Assembly (NCBI GenBank): GCA_003155135.1
Contig: PMFN01000043.1
Coordinates: 60,214 to 123,815 of the forward strand
Length of the DNA stretch: 63,602 nucleotides
From: Acidimicrobiaceae bacterium
GTDB taxonomy: Bacteria; Actinomycetota; Acidimicrobiia; Acidimicrobiales; RAAP-2
Direction of reading: 5' to 3'
Notes under the pieces: generated by a model
Databases searched by the model: none
Seen by the model: the letters and a program-made list of their open reading frames with translations, nothing else
Told to the model about the DNA's origin: nothing
In this document: positions 29,434 through 37,847 of the stretch, piece by piece
How the letters are laid out: each line of letters starts with the position of its first letter
Numbering within the stretch: position 1 is the first letter of the stretch
Position numbers and translations under genes: made by a program

Positions 29434-31821
29434 TCAGGCGACCTTGACCATTGGTACTTCCTCAGCCACTCCCGTCGCCAGTGCGGGGCCGAGCACGTCG
29501 GCCACCTCGCTGGCGAGGTGGAAGGTCATCTCGGCCGCCACCTCTTCGGGGACGTCTTCGAGGTCCGGTCCGTTGCGGGCCGGCAGGATGACCTCGCGGA
29601 GCCCCGCGCGGTGGGCGGCGAGCACTTTCTGCTTCACCCCACCAATGGGCAGGACCCGTCCTTGGAGCGTCACCTCGCCCGTCATACCCACGATGGGGCG
29701 CACCGGCACGCCCAAGAGCAGGCTGGTGAGTGCGGTCGTCATGGTGACGCCCGCTGACGGGCCGTCCTTCGGCACTGCGCCGGCGGGGACATGGACGTGG
29801 AAGCGCTTGCCCACGAAGGCGGTCGGGTCGATGCCGAGCTCGGCCGCATGGCTGCGGACGTAGCTGAGGGCGATCTCGGCCGACTCCTTCATGACGTCGC
29901 CCAACTGGCCAGTGAGGGTGAGCCCCTCGGGCCCGTCCGACACGCTCGCTTCGATGAAGAGCACGTCGCCACCGGTGCCGGTCACGGCCAAGCCGGTGAC
30001 CACTCCGGGGACGCTCGTGCGGTCCGCCGCCTCAAAGTAAAAACGCGGGCGCCCGAGCCAGCCGCGGACATCGTCGACGTCGACGGTCACCGGTGCGGTG
30101 CGCTCGCCGGCCGCCAGCTTGGTGGCCACCTTGCGCAACAGCCTTCCGACCTCACGCTCGAGGTTCCGCACGCCGGCCTCACGGGTGTAATCCGCCACGA
30201 TGGCGGCGAGGGCCGCGTCGGTGACGACGACCTCGTCGCTGCGCAGCGCGGCGCGCTCGAGCTGGCGGCCGACCAGGTGGTGCCGGGCGATGGCCACCTT
30301 CTCCGCCTCGGTGTAGCCGTCGAGGCGGATGATCTCCATGCGGTCGAGCAGCGGGCCGGGGATGGTGTCGATCACGTTGGCCGTGGTGATGAACATCACC
30401 TGGGAGAGGTCGAGGTCGACTTCGAGGTAGTGGTCACGGAAGGTGTGGTTCTGCGCCGGGTCGAGGACCTCGAGCAGGGCCGAGGAGGGGTCGCCGCGGA
30501 AGTCCGCGCCGAGCTTGTCCACCTCGTCGAGCACGATGACCGGGTTCATGGTGCCGGCCTCGCGCAGGGCGCGGACCAGGCGTCCGGGCTGGGCCCCGAC
30601 GTAGGTCCGGCGGTGGCCACGGATCTCGGCCTCGTCGCGGACCCCACCGAGGGCCACGCGCACGAACTTGCGCCCGAGGGCGCGTGCCACTGACTCACCG
30701 AGCGAGGTCTTGCCGACCCCGGGAGGGCCGACCAGGGCGAGGATCGCGCCCGCACCGCGACCGTTGACCGGCGCGAGCGAGCGCTCGGCGCGCAGCTTGC
30801 GCACAGCGAGGTGCTCCAAGATGCGCTCCTTCACGTCGTCGAGGCCGTCGTGGTCCTCGTCGAGGATGCGCTTGGCGTCGGCGACGCCGAGGTCGTCCTC
30901 CGAGACGATGCCCCATGGCAGCTCCAAGACGGTGTCGAGCCACGTGCGGATCCAGCCGTGTTCGGGGCTCTGCTCGCTGGTGCGTTCGAGCTTGTCGACC
31001 TCGCGCTCGACGGCGGTGCGCACGCCCTCGGGGAGGATGCGCTCGGCCACTTTGGCTCGGTAATCGTCCGGCGCGCCCTCGTCGGCCCCACCGAGCTCGC
31101 CGAGCTCCTTTCGGATGGCGTCGAGCTGGCGGCGCAGGAGGAACTCACGCTGGGTCTTCTCCATGCCTTCTTCGACATCGGTCTTGATCCGCTCACGGAG
31201 CGTCAGGTCGGCCAGGGTGTCCCGAGCCCACCCGAGCACGAGGCGCAGGCGCTCTTCCACGTCGAGGGTCTCGAGCACCTGGACCTTCTGCCCCAGGTCG
31301 AGGTCGGGCGAGTACCCGGCCACGTCGGCCAGGCGGCCCGGCTCGGTCACCTCTCGCAACTGGGCGGCCACGCGGCCCGCCCCGCGACTGAGCAGGATGT
31401 TCTCGAGCACGGCCCGGTACTCGCGTGCGAGCTCTCGGGTGACCTCGGTCGGCTCGGGATCCTCGATGGCGTCGGCCTCGACCCACAGGGCCGTGCCGGT
31501 CCCCGGGACGCCGGTCCCGATGGTGGCGCGCTGGTCACCGCGCACGACGACCGCGGCCATCCCGCCGGGCAGCTGGCCTTCCTCGGTGAGCTCGGCGATG
31601 ACGCCGACGCTCGAGTAGCGCTGGTCAATCTGGGGGACGAGCAGCAAGTGCCCGCCCGCGGCACCGGCAGCCTCGGCTGCGGCCCGAGCCTCGTCGCTCT
31701 CGAGCGCCATGGTGAAGATCATGCCGGGCAGCACGACACCGGACTTGAGGGGAAGCACTGGCAGCGTCACACGTTGGTTGTCCACGGATCCTCCGATACG
31801 GTCCGACGATCTAGTGGACAT
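29434..31821 (-). CDS. lon: ATP-dependent Lon protease
   Basis: 795 residues, full-length LonA. It degrades misfolded and regulatory proteins in the cytosol. The N-terminal substrate-binding domain runs to about residue 310, with a coiled region before the AAA+ module (Walker A GPPGVGKTSL, Walker B PVIVLDEVDKLG). The C-terminal protease domain has its catalytic serine in PKDGPSAGVTM and its lysine in GGVKQKVLAAHRAG. In the N-terminal domain, VLPLKSGVVLPGM is the family start region. Confidence 0.97.
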   Translation of the reverse strand: MSTRSSDRIGGSVDNQRVTLPVLPLKSGVVLPGMIFTMALESDEARAAAEAAGAAGGHLLLVPQIDQRYSSVGVIAELTEEGQLPGGMAAVVVRGDQRATIGTGVPGTGTALWVEADAIEDPEPTEVTRELAREYRAVLENILLSRGAGRVAAQLREVTEPGRLADVAGYSPDLDLGQKVQVLETLDVEERLRLVLGWARDTLADLTLRERIKTDVEEGMEKTQREFLLRRQLDAIRKELGELGGADEGAPDDYRAKVAERILPEGVRTAVEREVDKLERTSEQSPEHGWIRTWLDTVLELPWGIVSEDDLGVADAKRILDEDHDGLDDVKERILEHLAVRKLRAERSLAPVNGRGAGAILALVGPPGVGKTSLGESVARALGRKFVRVALGGVRDEAEIRGHRRTYVGAQPGRLVRALREAGTMNPVIVLDEVDKLGADFRGDPSSALLEVLDPAQNHTFRDHYLEVDLDLSQVMFITTANVIDTIPGPLLDRMEIIRLDGYTEAEKVAIARHHLVGRQLERAALRSDEVVVTDAALAAIVADYTREAGVRNLEREVGRLLRKVATKLAAGERTAPVTVDVDDVRGWLGRPRFYFEAADRTSVPGVVTGLAVTGTGGDVLFIEASVSDGPEGLTLTGQLGDVMKESAEIALSYVRSHAAELGIDPTAFVGKRFHVHVPAGAVPKDGPSAGVTMTTALTSLLLGVPVRPIVGMTGEVTLQGRVLPIGGVKQKVLAAHRAGLREVILPARNGPDLEDVPEEVAAEMTFHLASEVADVLGPALATGVAEEVPMVKVA

Positions 31822-31882
31822 AACAACGCCGGGGCGCCGGGGCTATTCCCTCGGGCGCAAACCCCGCCGACCAGGGCGCCGC

Positions 31883-32671
31883 TCACCAGGTCAGCCCCAC
31901 CACCTCACGCATTGCTGACTCGAAGGCGGCGTCGTCGAGCTGGCGGCGGGCGGCGAGGACCATGGTGGCGTCGTCGCCCACCTCGACCCGCAACGGTGTG
32001 GTGGGGTCCTCAATGCTGTCGGCGATGGCCCGGGCGGCAAGCTCGGGCCCCGGTCGCCCCTCGGGGCCGTGGAGCCGCTCGTCGGTGCCGGCCCACTGCT
32101 CGGCCAACTCGGCGTAGGCGGCCGAGGCCGGGTGCGTCTCCCCCGCCTTCATGCCGGGCGCGATGTAGCCGGGCTCGATGATGACGACCCGGATGCCGAA
32201 GTGGCCCACCTCGTAGTGGAGCGCCTCGCTCAGGCCCTCGAGCGCGTGCTTGGAAGCCGCATAGGGGCCCTCGAGCGGCGTGGCGACGCGGCCCTGCACC
32301 GAGCTCACGTTCACAATCACCCCGCTCCCGCGCTGGCGCCAGGCCGGTAGCACCGCCTGGATCACCCGCAGCGCCCCGATCGTGTTGGTCTCGAAGACCG
32401 CGGCCAAGCGGTCGGGCGGGAAGTCCTCGACCGGCCCCGAGCCGAGGACCGCCGCGTTGTTGACGACGGCATCGAGCTCGCCGGCGGCGGCGAGCGCGGC
32501 GTCGACCGAGCGCTGGTCCGTCACATCGAGGGTGAGGCGCTCGGCCACGTCGAGGCTCTCGAGCAGCGAAACGTCACGAGCGGTGGCGACGACGTCGTGC
32601 CCGCGCGCCGAGAGCTCCTGGGCCGTTGCCGCCCCGATGGCCCTGCCCGCACCGGTGATCAGGATCCTCAT
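31883..32671 (-). CDS. SDR-family oxidoreductase
   Basis: 262 residues. Short-chain dehydrogenase with an intact cofactor loop (LITGAGRAIGAATA), NNAAVLG, the catalytic serine in VNVSSVQG and YAASK with the active-site Tyr/Lys pair. Asp/Arg at the end of the second strand (ATARD) suggests NADPH. The start overlaps the stop of the frameshifted SDR upstream by four bases, so both lie in the amine oxidase operon. Substrate unknown. Confidence 0.9.
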   Translation of the reverse strand: MRILITGAGRAIGAATAQELSARGHDVVATARDVSLLESLDVAERLTLDVTDQRSVDAALAAAGELDAVVNNAAVLGSGPVEDFPPDRLAAVFETNTIGALRVIQAVLPAWRQRGSGVIVNVSSVQGRVATPLEGPYAASKHALEGLSEALHYEVGHFGIRVVIIEPGYIAPGMKAGETHPASAAYAELAEQWAGTDERLHGPEGRPGPELAARAIADSIEDPTTPLRVEVGDDATMVLAARRQLDDAAFESAMREVVGLTW

Positions 32672-33542
32672 GGCCGTGCCATCTCCTCGCTCACGTCCCA
32701 CAGCCGCCGGGCGGCGACCGGGTCGGTGGCGGCCTGCGTCGGGGCCACCTCCTTGCACTTGGCGAAGTAGGCGCCGCTCGTCGCCGCCACCGATGGCGAC
32801 CAGGCAAGGTACACCGAGGTCGCCACCCCTTTCTCGGGCGACGTCATGAAGGGGTTGGCGATAGCCATGCCGATCGCCCAGAGCCCGCTGGCGTCGCCGT
32901 TCTGGGCCAACCCGGATCGGACGGTCCCGGGGTGCAGGCAGTTCGCCGTGATCCCCGTGCCCTCGAGCCGGTGCGCCAGTTCGGTCGTGAACAAGATGTT
33001 GGCGAGCTTGGAGCGCGCGTAGACGCACGGGGACCTGTAGCCCTGCGTCGACTGGTGGCCGCCGAAATCGAGCCCGGTCTTCGCCAGCTCGTGGGAGGAG
33101 GACGCCACGTTGACGATCCGCGCCGCGTCGGCCGCGGCGAGCGGTCGGCGAGCAGGCGCGTGAGGAGGAGCGGGCGGAGGTGGTTCGTGGCGAACGTCGT
33201 CTGGAAGCCCTGGGGCGTCTCGGTCCGCGCGCCGAGCAGGAGCCCGGCGTTGTTCACGGGCACGTCGATGCAGGGATGGCGCGCCGACAGCGCCGCTGCA
33301 CCGGCGCGCACCAAATCGAGGTCGGAGAGGTCGAAGACGGCGAGCTCGACTCGTCGGCTGCCGGTGCGGGCCACGACCCGCCCGACGGCCTCCTCCCCGC
33401 GGACGCGGTCTCGGGCGGTGAGCACGGTGATCGCACCCATCGCCGCCAAGGCCGCCGCGGTCGCCTCACCCATGCCCGAGTTGGCCCCGGTCACCACCAC
33501 GGTCGTGCCCTCGAGCGCCGAGGCCGCCCCGGTGCCGCTCAC
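32668..33542 (-). pseudogene. Frameshifted SDR-family oxidoreductase
   Basis: The reading frame from the GTG at 33542 gives a good SDR N terminus (VVVTGANSGMGEATAAALAA, then VNNAGLLLG and FATNHLRPLLLTRLLAD). It then loses similarity at about 33138-33148. A second frame, offset by one base, continues without gap: ARIVNVASSSHELAKTG, then YARSKLANILFTTEL with the catalytic lysine, then a normal C terminus to 32668. One missing base near 33145 explains both halves. Either a real recent inactivation or a sequencing error. The GTG overlaps the amine oxidase stop (GTGA). Confidence 0.85.
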
Positions 33543-34882
33543 AAGAGGCGATGGAGCTCGGCCGCCACGCGCTCGCCCGATCGGATGGCGCCGTCCATGT
33601 ACCCGGCCCACACCGTGGCCGACTCGGTGCCGGCCCAGTGGATGCGCCCGCACGGGTGTCGCAGGGCCGGGCCGAACTGGCTGAGCGTGCCCGGCGCGAG
33701 CGTGGCGCCGTAGCACCCACCGCTCCAGCGCTCGGCCGCCCACTGCAGCTCGACGTAGTCAAGCGGTGTGCCGGCGCGTGGCCCGAAGAAACGTGCGAGA
33801 CAGCCCGTCACCGCCTCCCTGCGCTGGTCGGGAGTCACGTGGGACAGCTCGCGGGCATGGGTGCCCTCGAGGAAGGCCAAGAGGATGCCCGGGGACCCCG
33901 ATGGTGGCGAGTTGTCGAAGGTGAGCTGCACCGGGCCCACGTCGTCGGTGACCTGGCCGGTCAGACCGTCGCCCCGCCAGAACGGCTCGTCGTAGACGGC
34001 CATGCACTTGGTGACCGAGCCCATCGGCATCCGCTGGGTGAGCTGGTCGCGCCAGGGTGGGAGCCCAGGCTCGTAGTCAATGTGCCCGGCGAGCAACGGT
34101 GGGACCGCCACGACCACGTGGCGCGCACGGAGCTCGTGGCCGTCGGCCGCCACGACCACACCGTCGTCGTCCTGGGTGATCCGCCTCGTCGCTGCCGACA
34201 GCACCACCGGGCCGGCCAGGCGCTCGGCGAGGCGGAGGGCGAGCAGCTGGGACCCACCCACGATCCGCTCCTCCTGGGCACCGTCCTTCACGTTGAAGAG
34301 TCGGTCCAAGAGCCCGCCTGAGTGGCTGTAGAAGAGGAAGTGCAGGAGGGACAGATCGGCCGGCTCGGCGGCAAAAACGGCGCGTACCCCGAGGCGGAGC
34401 ATCCCCCGGCCACCGCTCGTGCGCATGTTGCGGCGCAGCCACGTCTCGACCGTCTGGGCGTCCCAGTCCCCCGCACGCTTGGCCTGCCACGGGGCGTCGA
34501 GGGGCACCCGGCGCGCCATGCGGTCGAGGCGGAACTGTGCCTGGCCGACATCGGCGAGGACGGGGGCCGGCAGCTTCGGGATGGCGCCTCGATAGCGCGC
34601 CGTGCCCCCGCGGTAAAAGACGAGGTTCTCCCCCCCGTTGTAGGTGGGGAAGCGCTCGAGGTCGAGCTCGTCGGCCAGGGCGAGGACCCGGTCCTGTGTC
34701 GGCCCCACCCACTGGCCGCCAAGCTCGACGACGGTGCCGTCGGCCGTCGTGCCGTTGAAGGTGCGTCCCCCCACCCGCTCGCGCGCCTCGAGCACCACCA
34801 CCGAGTGCCCCGACGACTCGAGCGAGCGAGCGGCGCTCAGCCCGGCGAGCCCAGCCCCCACCACCACCACATCGGCGTCCAC
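33539..34882 (-). CDS. Flavin monoamine oxidase-type protein
   Basis: 447 residues from a GTG. FAD-dependent amine oxidase: the N-terminal dinucleotide motif VVVVGAGLAGLSAARSL, then VLEARERVGGRTFNG and VELGGQWVGPTQ, and at the C-terminal end IHWAGTESATVWAGYMDGAI, the flavin-contacting motif. WSGGCYGATLAPG holds the cysteine of the substrate/flavin region seen in putrescine and monoamine oxidases. First gene of a run with the two SDR genes. A polyamine or aromatic amine is a likely substrate. Confidence 0.9.
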   Translation of the reverse strand: MDADVVVVGAGLAGLSAARSLESSGHSVVVLEARERVGGRTFNGTTADGTVVELGGQWVGPTQDRVLALADELDLERFPTYNGGENLVFYRGGTARYRGAIPKLPAPVLADVGQAQFRLDRMARRVPLDAPWQAKRAGDWDAQTVETWLRRNMRTSGGRGMLRLGVRAVFAAEPADLSLLHFLFYSHSGGLLDRLFNVKDGAQEERIVGGSQLLALRLAERLAGPVVLSAATRRITQDDDGVVVAADGHELRARHVVVAVPPLLAGHIDYEPGLPPWRDQLTQRMPMGSVTKCMAVYDEPFWRGDGLTGQVTDDVGPVQLTFDNSPPSGSPGILLAFLEGTHARELSHVTPDQRREAVTGCLARFFGPRAGTPLDYVELQWAAERWSGGCYGATLAPGTLSQFGPALRHPCGRIHWAGTESATVWAGYMDGAIRSGERVAAELHRLL

Positions 34883-34977
34883 GGTGCGAGGCTACGCCAG
34901 AGGCGCCGCTGCAGCTCGGGGAACGGGCCCGCCTCCGCTGCACCCGTGCGGGGCAGTCGGCGCGCGAAGCTGGCGCC

Positions 34978-35310
34978 ATGACCGTCATCCGCATCAACGC
35001 CATCACCGTGTCGCCCGGCGCCGGCGACGAGCTCGCCCACCGATTCGCCAAGCGGGCCGGTGCCGTCGACAACGCGGACGGCTTCGAGGGCTTCGAGCTC
35101 CTGCGACCGACCGACGAGCGCGACACCTGGCTCGTCCTCACCCGCTGGCGCGACCAGGCCTCCTTCGAGGCGTGGACGACGTCGCCGGCCTTCGCCCACG
35201 GGCACCGAGGGGCCGGCTCATCGGGCGATGCGCGCCCCGTGGCGGCCCATTCCGAGCTGTGGTCCTACGAGGTGGTCGACCTGGCGCAGGGAGCAGAGTC
35301 CACCGACTGA
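34978..35310 (+). CDS. mhuD: MhuD-like heme-degrading monooxygenase
   Basis: 110 residues, ABM-fold. Close to mycobacterial MhuD, which opens heme to mycobilin and releases iron. VIRINAITVSPGAGDEL gives Asn7, RF gives Arg22, and SFEAW gives Trp66, all at the same numbers as MhuD. His74/His76 flank the position of the heme-ligand histidine. It is divergent from the amine oxidase gene. Iron from heme would complement the encapsulated ferritin about 10 kb away. The general ABM family also includes other monooxygenases, so the substrate is inferred. Confidence 0.82.
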   Translation: MTVIRINAITVSPGAGDELAHRFAKRAGAVDNADGFEGFELLRPTDERDTWLVLTRWRDQASFEAWTTSPAFAHGHRGAGSSGDARPVAAHSELWSYEVVDLAQGAESTD

Positions 35311-35344
35311 CGCGCCTCGCGGGCACCTCGCGTAGGGTCACGGC

Positions 35345-36043
35345 ATGGACCTCATCGAGACCCTGCGCAGCACCGGAGCAGTTCGCGACTTCCTCCCCGA
35401 TGCCGTCGACGACGAGGTCGTGGGCCGCATCCTCGACAACGCGCGCTTCGCGCCGAGTGGCGGCAACCGCCAGGGCTGGCGGGTGATCGTGGTCAAGGAT
35501 CCCGAGCGGCGACGAAAGCTCCGCGACATCTACCTGCCCGGTTGGTACGAATACCTCTCCATGGGAGCGGCCGGGCTGGTGCCCTGGGCCCCGATCACCG
35601 ACGAAGAGGCCGAGCGAGCGGCGGCGGGGCGCGCACCGGAGGTGGCCGCCAAGGCGGCGGAGGGCCCGGGCGGCTTCGCTGAGCACCTCGACGAGGTCCC
35701 GGTCCTCCTGTTGGTCTTGGCGGACCTGCGCGCCCTCGCCGCCGTCGACAAGCACCATCGGCGCTACACCTTCGCCGGGGGTGCATCGGTCTACCCGTTC
35801 GCGTGGAACGTGCTCCTTGCGGCCCGGGCCGAGGGTCTCGCCGGGGTCATGACCACCATGCCGATCCGGGACGAGGAGGCCGTGAAACGACTTTTCGACA
35901 TCCCCGACGAGCTCGCCGTCGCCACGCTCATCGCGCTCGGACGTCCGGTCCACCAACCCACCCGCCTGCGACGTCGGACGGTCGAGGAGTTCGCCACCAC
36001 CGACACGTGGGGAGGCACGCCCTTCGCTACACCGGCGGGCTGA
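35345..36043 (+). CDS. Nitroreductase-family FMN oxidoreductase
   Basis: 232 residues. FMN-binding nitroreductase fold: IETLRSTGAVRDFLPDAVDDE at the N terminus, ARFAPSGGNRQGWRVIVV as the FMN-contacting signature, and GGASVYPFAWNVLLAARAEGLAG in the middle. This subgroup is often found in actinobacterial catabolic or F420-linked clusters. It begins 34 bases after mhuD on the same strand. Substrate unknown. Confidence 0.88.
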   Translation: MDLIETLRSTGAVRDFLPDAVDDEVVGRILDNARFAPSGGNRQGWRVIVVKDPERRRKLRDIYLPGWYEYLSMGAAGLVPWAPITDEEAERAAAGRAPEVAAKAAEGPGGFAEHLDEVPVLLLVLADLRALAAVDKHHRRYTFAGGASVYPFAWNVLLAARAEGLAGVMTTMPIRDEEAVKRLFDIPDELAVATLIALGRPVHQPTRLRRRTVEEFATTDTWGGTPFATPAG

Positions 36044-36048
36044 GCCGC

Positions 36049-36618
36049 TCAGGTCGCGGGGACGAACGGTTCGCCGTGCCCGGGCACGATCAGGACCGGG
36101 CGAAGCGCCAGCACAGCCTCGCGGGAGCGCTCGAGGAGCGCTTGGTCGCGGGCGAAGGGGTCCACTTCGGGGCCCTCGGCGGACCACCACAGATGGGTAC
36201 AGACCACCAGCCCCTCGTCGCTCTGGACGAGCGTGGTGATGTCCTCGTCGCTGTGTCCCGGCGTGAGCATGAACGTGACGGACTCGCTGAGGGAGAAGTC
36301 GTCCTCGCCCCGGTCGGTCCACACGTCGTCGCGGTAGATGGCCATGAAGTCGTGGAAGCGGGCAGCCTGGAACAGTGCGGCGTTGAGCGTGTGGTCGGGG
36401 TGGTGATGGCTGAACACCACGTCGGTCACGTCTCCCGGCGCGATGCCGAGTGCCTCGAGGGGGTCCAGGATGGCTGAGCGCGACGCGACCATGCCCGGGT
36501 CGATGACGGCGGTGACGTCGCCGTCGCGTACGAGGACGACCGTGCTGGCCACCCGGTCGTCCGCATAGCCGACGTGCAAGATATCGAGGCGTGCGCTCAC
36601 GGCGTCATTGTCACCCAT
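36049..36618 (-). CDS. MBL-fold metallo-hydrolase
   Basis: 189 residues from the ATG at 36618; a GTG 18 bases inside is the alternative. Metallo-beta-lactamase fold with the zinc motif FSHHHPDHTLNAALF, a further histidine in LTPGHSDEDIT, the Asp and histidine in VVCTHLWWSAEG, and the last histidine in VPGHGEPF. Similar to the MBLAC1-like branch. Function unassigned; it converges on the nitroreductase gene with only five bases between the stops. Confidence 0.85.
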   Translation of the reverse strand: MGDNDAVSARLDILHVGYADDRVASTVVLVRDGDVTAVIDPGMVASRSAILDPLEALGIAPGDVTDVVFSHHHPDHTLNAALFQAARFHDFMAIYRDDVWTDRGEDDFSLSESVTFMLTPGHSDEDITTLVQSDEGLVVCTHLWWSAEGPEVDPFARDQALLERSREAVLALRPVLIVPGHGEPFVPAT

Positions 36619-36646
36619 CGGCGGCCGCCCCACCGAATCCGCTCGC

Positions 36647-37120
36647 TCAGCGGTGAACCTCGGCCATCCACGAACCGGTGACCGGGACGAGTGCGAGGGC
36701 GAGTGCCGCCTCCATCGCCCACTGCATGACGGCGGCGGCGTGGGCATCCGCCGGTGGCCGCACGATCAGCCCGCGGCGCGGGTGGTCCTGCTCCACCCGC
36801 CAGCCCTCGGGCACACCGAGGCCCGATTCACGCAGCGACGCGACGACCTTGGACTGGCGAGGGTGCATGATGCCGAGCTTCATCTCCGCTCGCCCACTAC
36901 GGGGCGCCGGGAACCAGGTACACATGGTGACCGGCGCCTGCCGGGTCCCGAAGAGGGCGCCGAGGCTGCTCGGCAGTCGCGTGCTCCCCTCCTCCTCGGC
37001 CGGGATCCCTGGTAGGAGGTTGATCCATCCAGACGAGCGATCGCTCAGATCGGCCATAGCGGCAAGCAGGCGCGTATCGTCGGCGCGCAGGAACTCGAAG
37101 CGGTCCACGACTCGTGCCAT
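36647..37120 (-). CDS. Hypothetical protein, 157 aa
   Basis: Soluble protein with good codon use. WINLLPGIPAEEE and VTMCTWFPAPRSGRAEMKLGIMHPR are its distinctive parts, and its C-terminal half has an alanine-rich helix (MQWAMEAALALALVPV). I do not recognise the family. It sits 28 bases upstream of the MBL-fold gene on the same strand and may be co-transcribed. No ribosome binding site is obvious before the ATG, so the message could be leaderless. Confidence 0.65.
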   Translation of the reverse strand: MARVVDRFEFLRADDTRLLAAMADLSDRSSGWINLLPGIPAEEEGSTRLPSSLGALFGTRQAPVTMCTWFPAPRSGRAEMKLGIMHPRQSKVVASLRESGLGVPEGWRVEQDHPRRGLIVRPPADAHAAAVMQWAMEAALALALVPVTGSWMAEVHR

Positions 37121-37177
37121 GCGCCCGTGTCTAGCCCACCGGGTGCGTCCTGCTCGATCGAGAACGTGCGAAGTGGT

Positions 37178-37780
37178 TCAGTCGGGGCCGGGGCGGCCCT
37201 CGCGGGAACGCGCCACGCCGGTGGCGATCGCCTGGACCTCGTGGTTGGCGTCGGCCACCAGGGCACGGAGCTTGGGGTCGCTCATGTCACCCGTCGCCGC
37301 CACTGCGGCGCGGTGGATGTCGTGGGCGGCCGTCACGACGTCGCTCATCTTCTGGCGCTGGGACTCGGCCACGTCATGGCCAGCGCGTGCCGGCGCCAGG
37401 CGCTGGATCCCCTCAACCTCGTCGGCCACGATGTGCAGTCGTCGCACCAGAGCCGGGAGATCCCCGACGGGTGCCCCCGCGTCGGTCGCGGCGCTGACGG
37501 CACGCTCGGCGTCGCCGACCGCCCGCCACATCTTCCAGCTTCCCCGATGCGCCGCCACCTGGCCCGCCTCGCCCGAGCTGAGCCAGTGGCCGAGGGAGGT
37601 TGCCGCCACGGCCGTCCAGAGTGCGCTCGCAGTACGCACTGCCGGGTGCAGCGCCGCCCGACGCCACCGGCGCCGCAGCACCCTCCACCCCGCGTAGGCG
37701 GCGACCGCCACCATCCCGGCGAAGAGGACGAAGGCGAAGAAGGCGCCTGCGAGGAACGGTCCAACCGATGACACGAGCAC
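37178..37780 (-). CDS. Hypothetical membrane-anchored protein, 200 aa
   Basis: One clear N-terminal helix at residues 5-30 (GPFLAGAFFAFVLFAGMVAVAAYAG is the hydrophobic stretch) followed by a basic stop-transfer RRRWRR. The remainder is a soluble helical domain with regularly spaced leucines and charges, possibly coiled. It starts at a GTG; a second GTG lies two codons later. No family recognised. Divergent from the DAO-type oxidoreductase at 37848. Confidence 0.65.
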   Translation of the reverse strand: MLVSSVGPFLAGAFFAFVLFAGMVAVAAYAGWRVLRRRWRRAALHPAVRTASALWTAVAATSLGHWLSSGEAGQVAAHRGSWKMWRAVGDAERAVSAATDAGAPVGDLPALVRRLHIVADEVEGIQRLAPARAGHDVAESQRQKMSDVVTAAHDIHRAAVAATGDMSDPKLRALVADANHEVQAIATGVARSREGRPGPD

Positions 37781-37847
37781 GGCACCACTCTATTGCCGGC
37801 ACACCGCCAGAGACCGGCGCCAGGGGTGCGACGGTAGTGTCCGGGTT

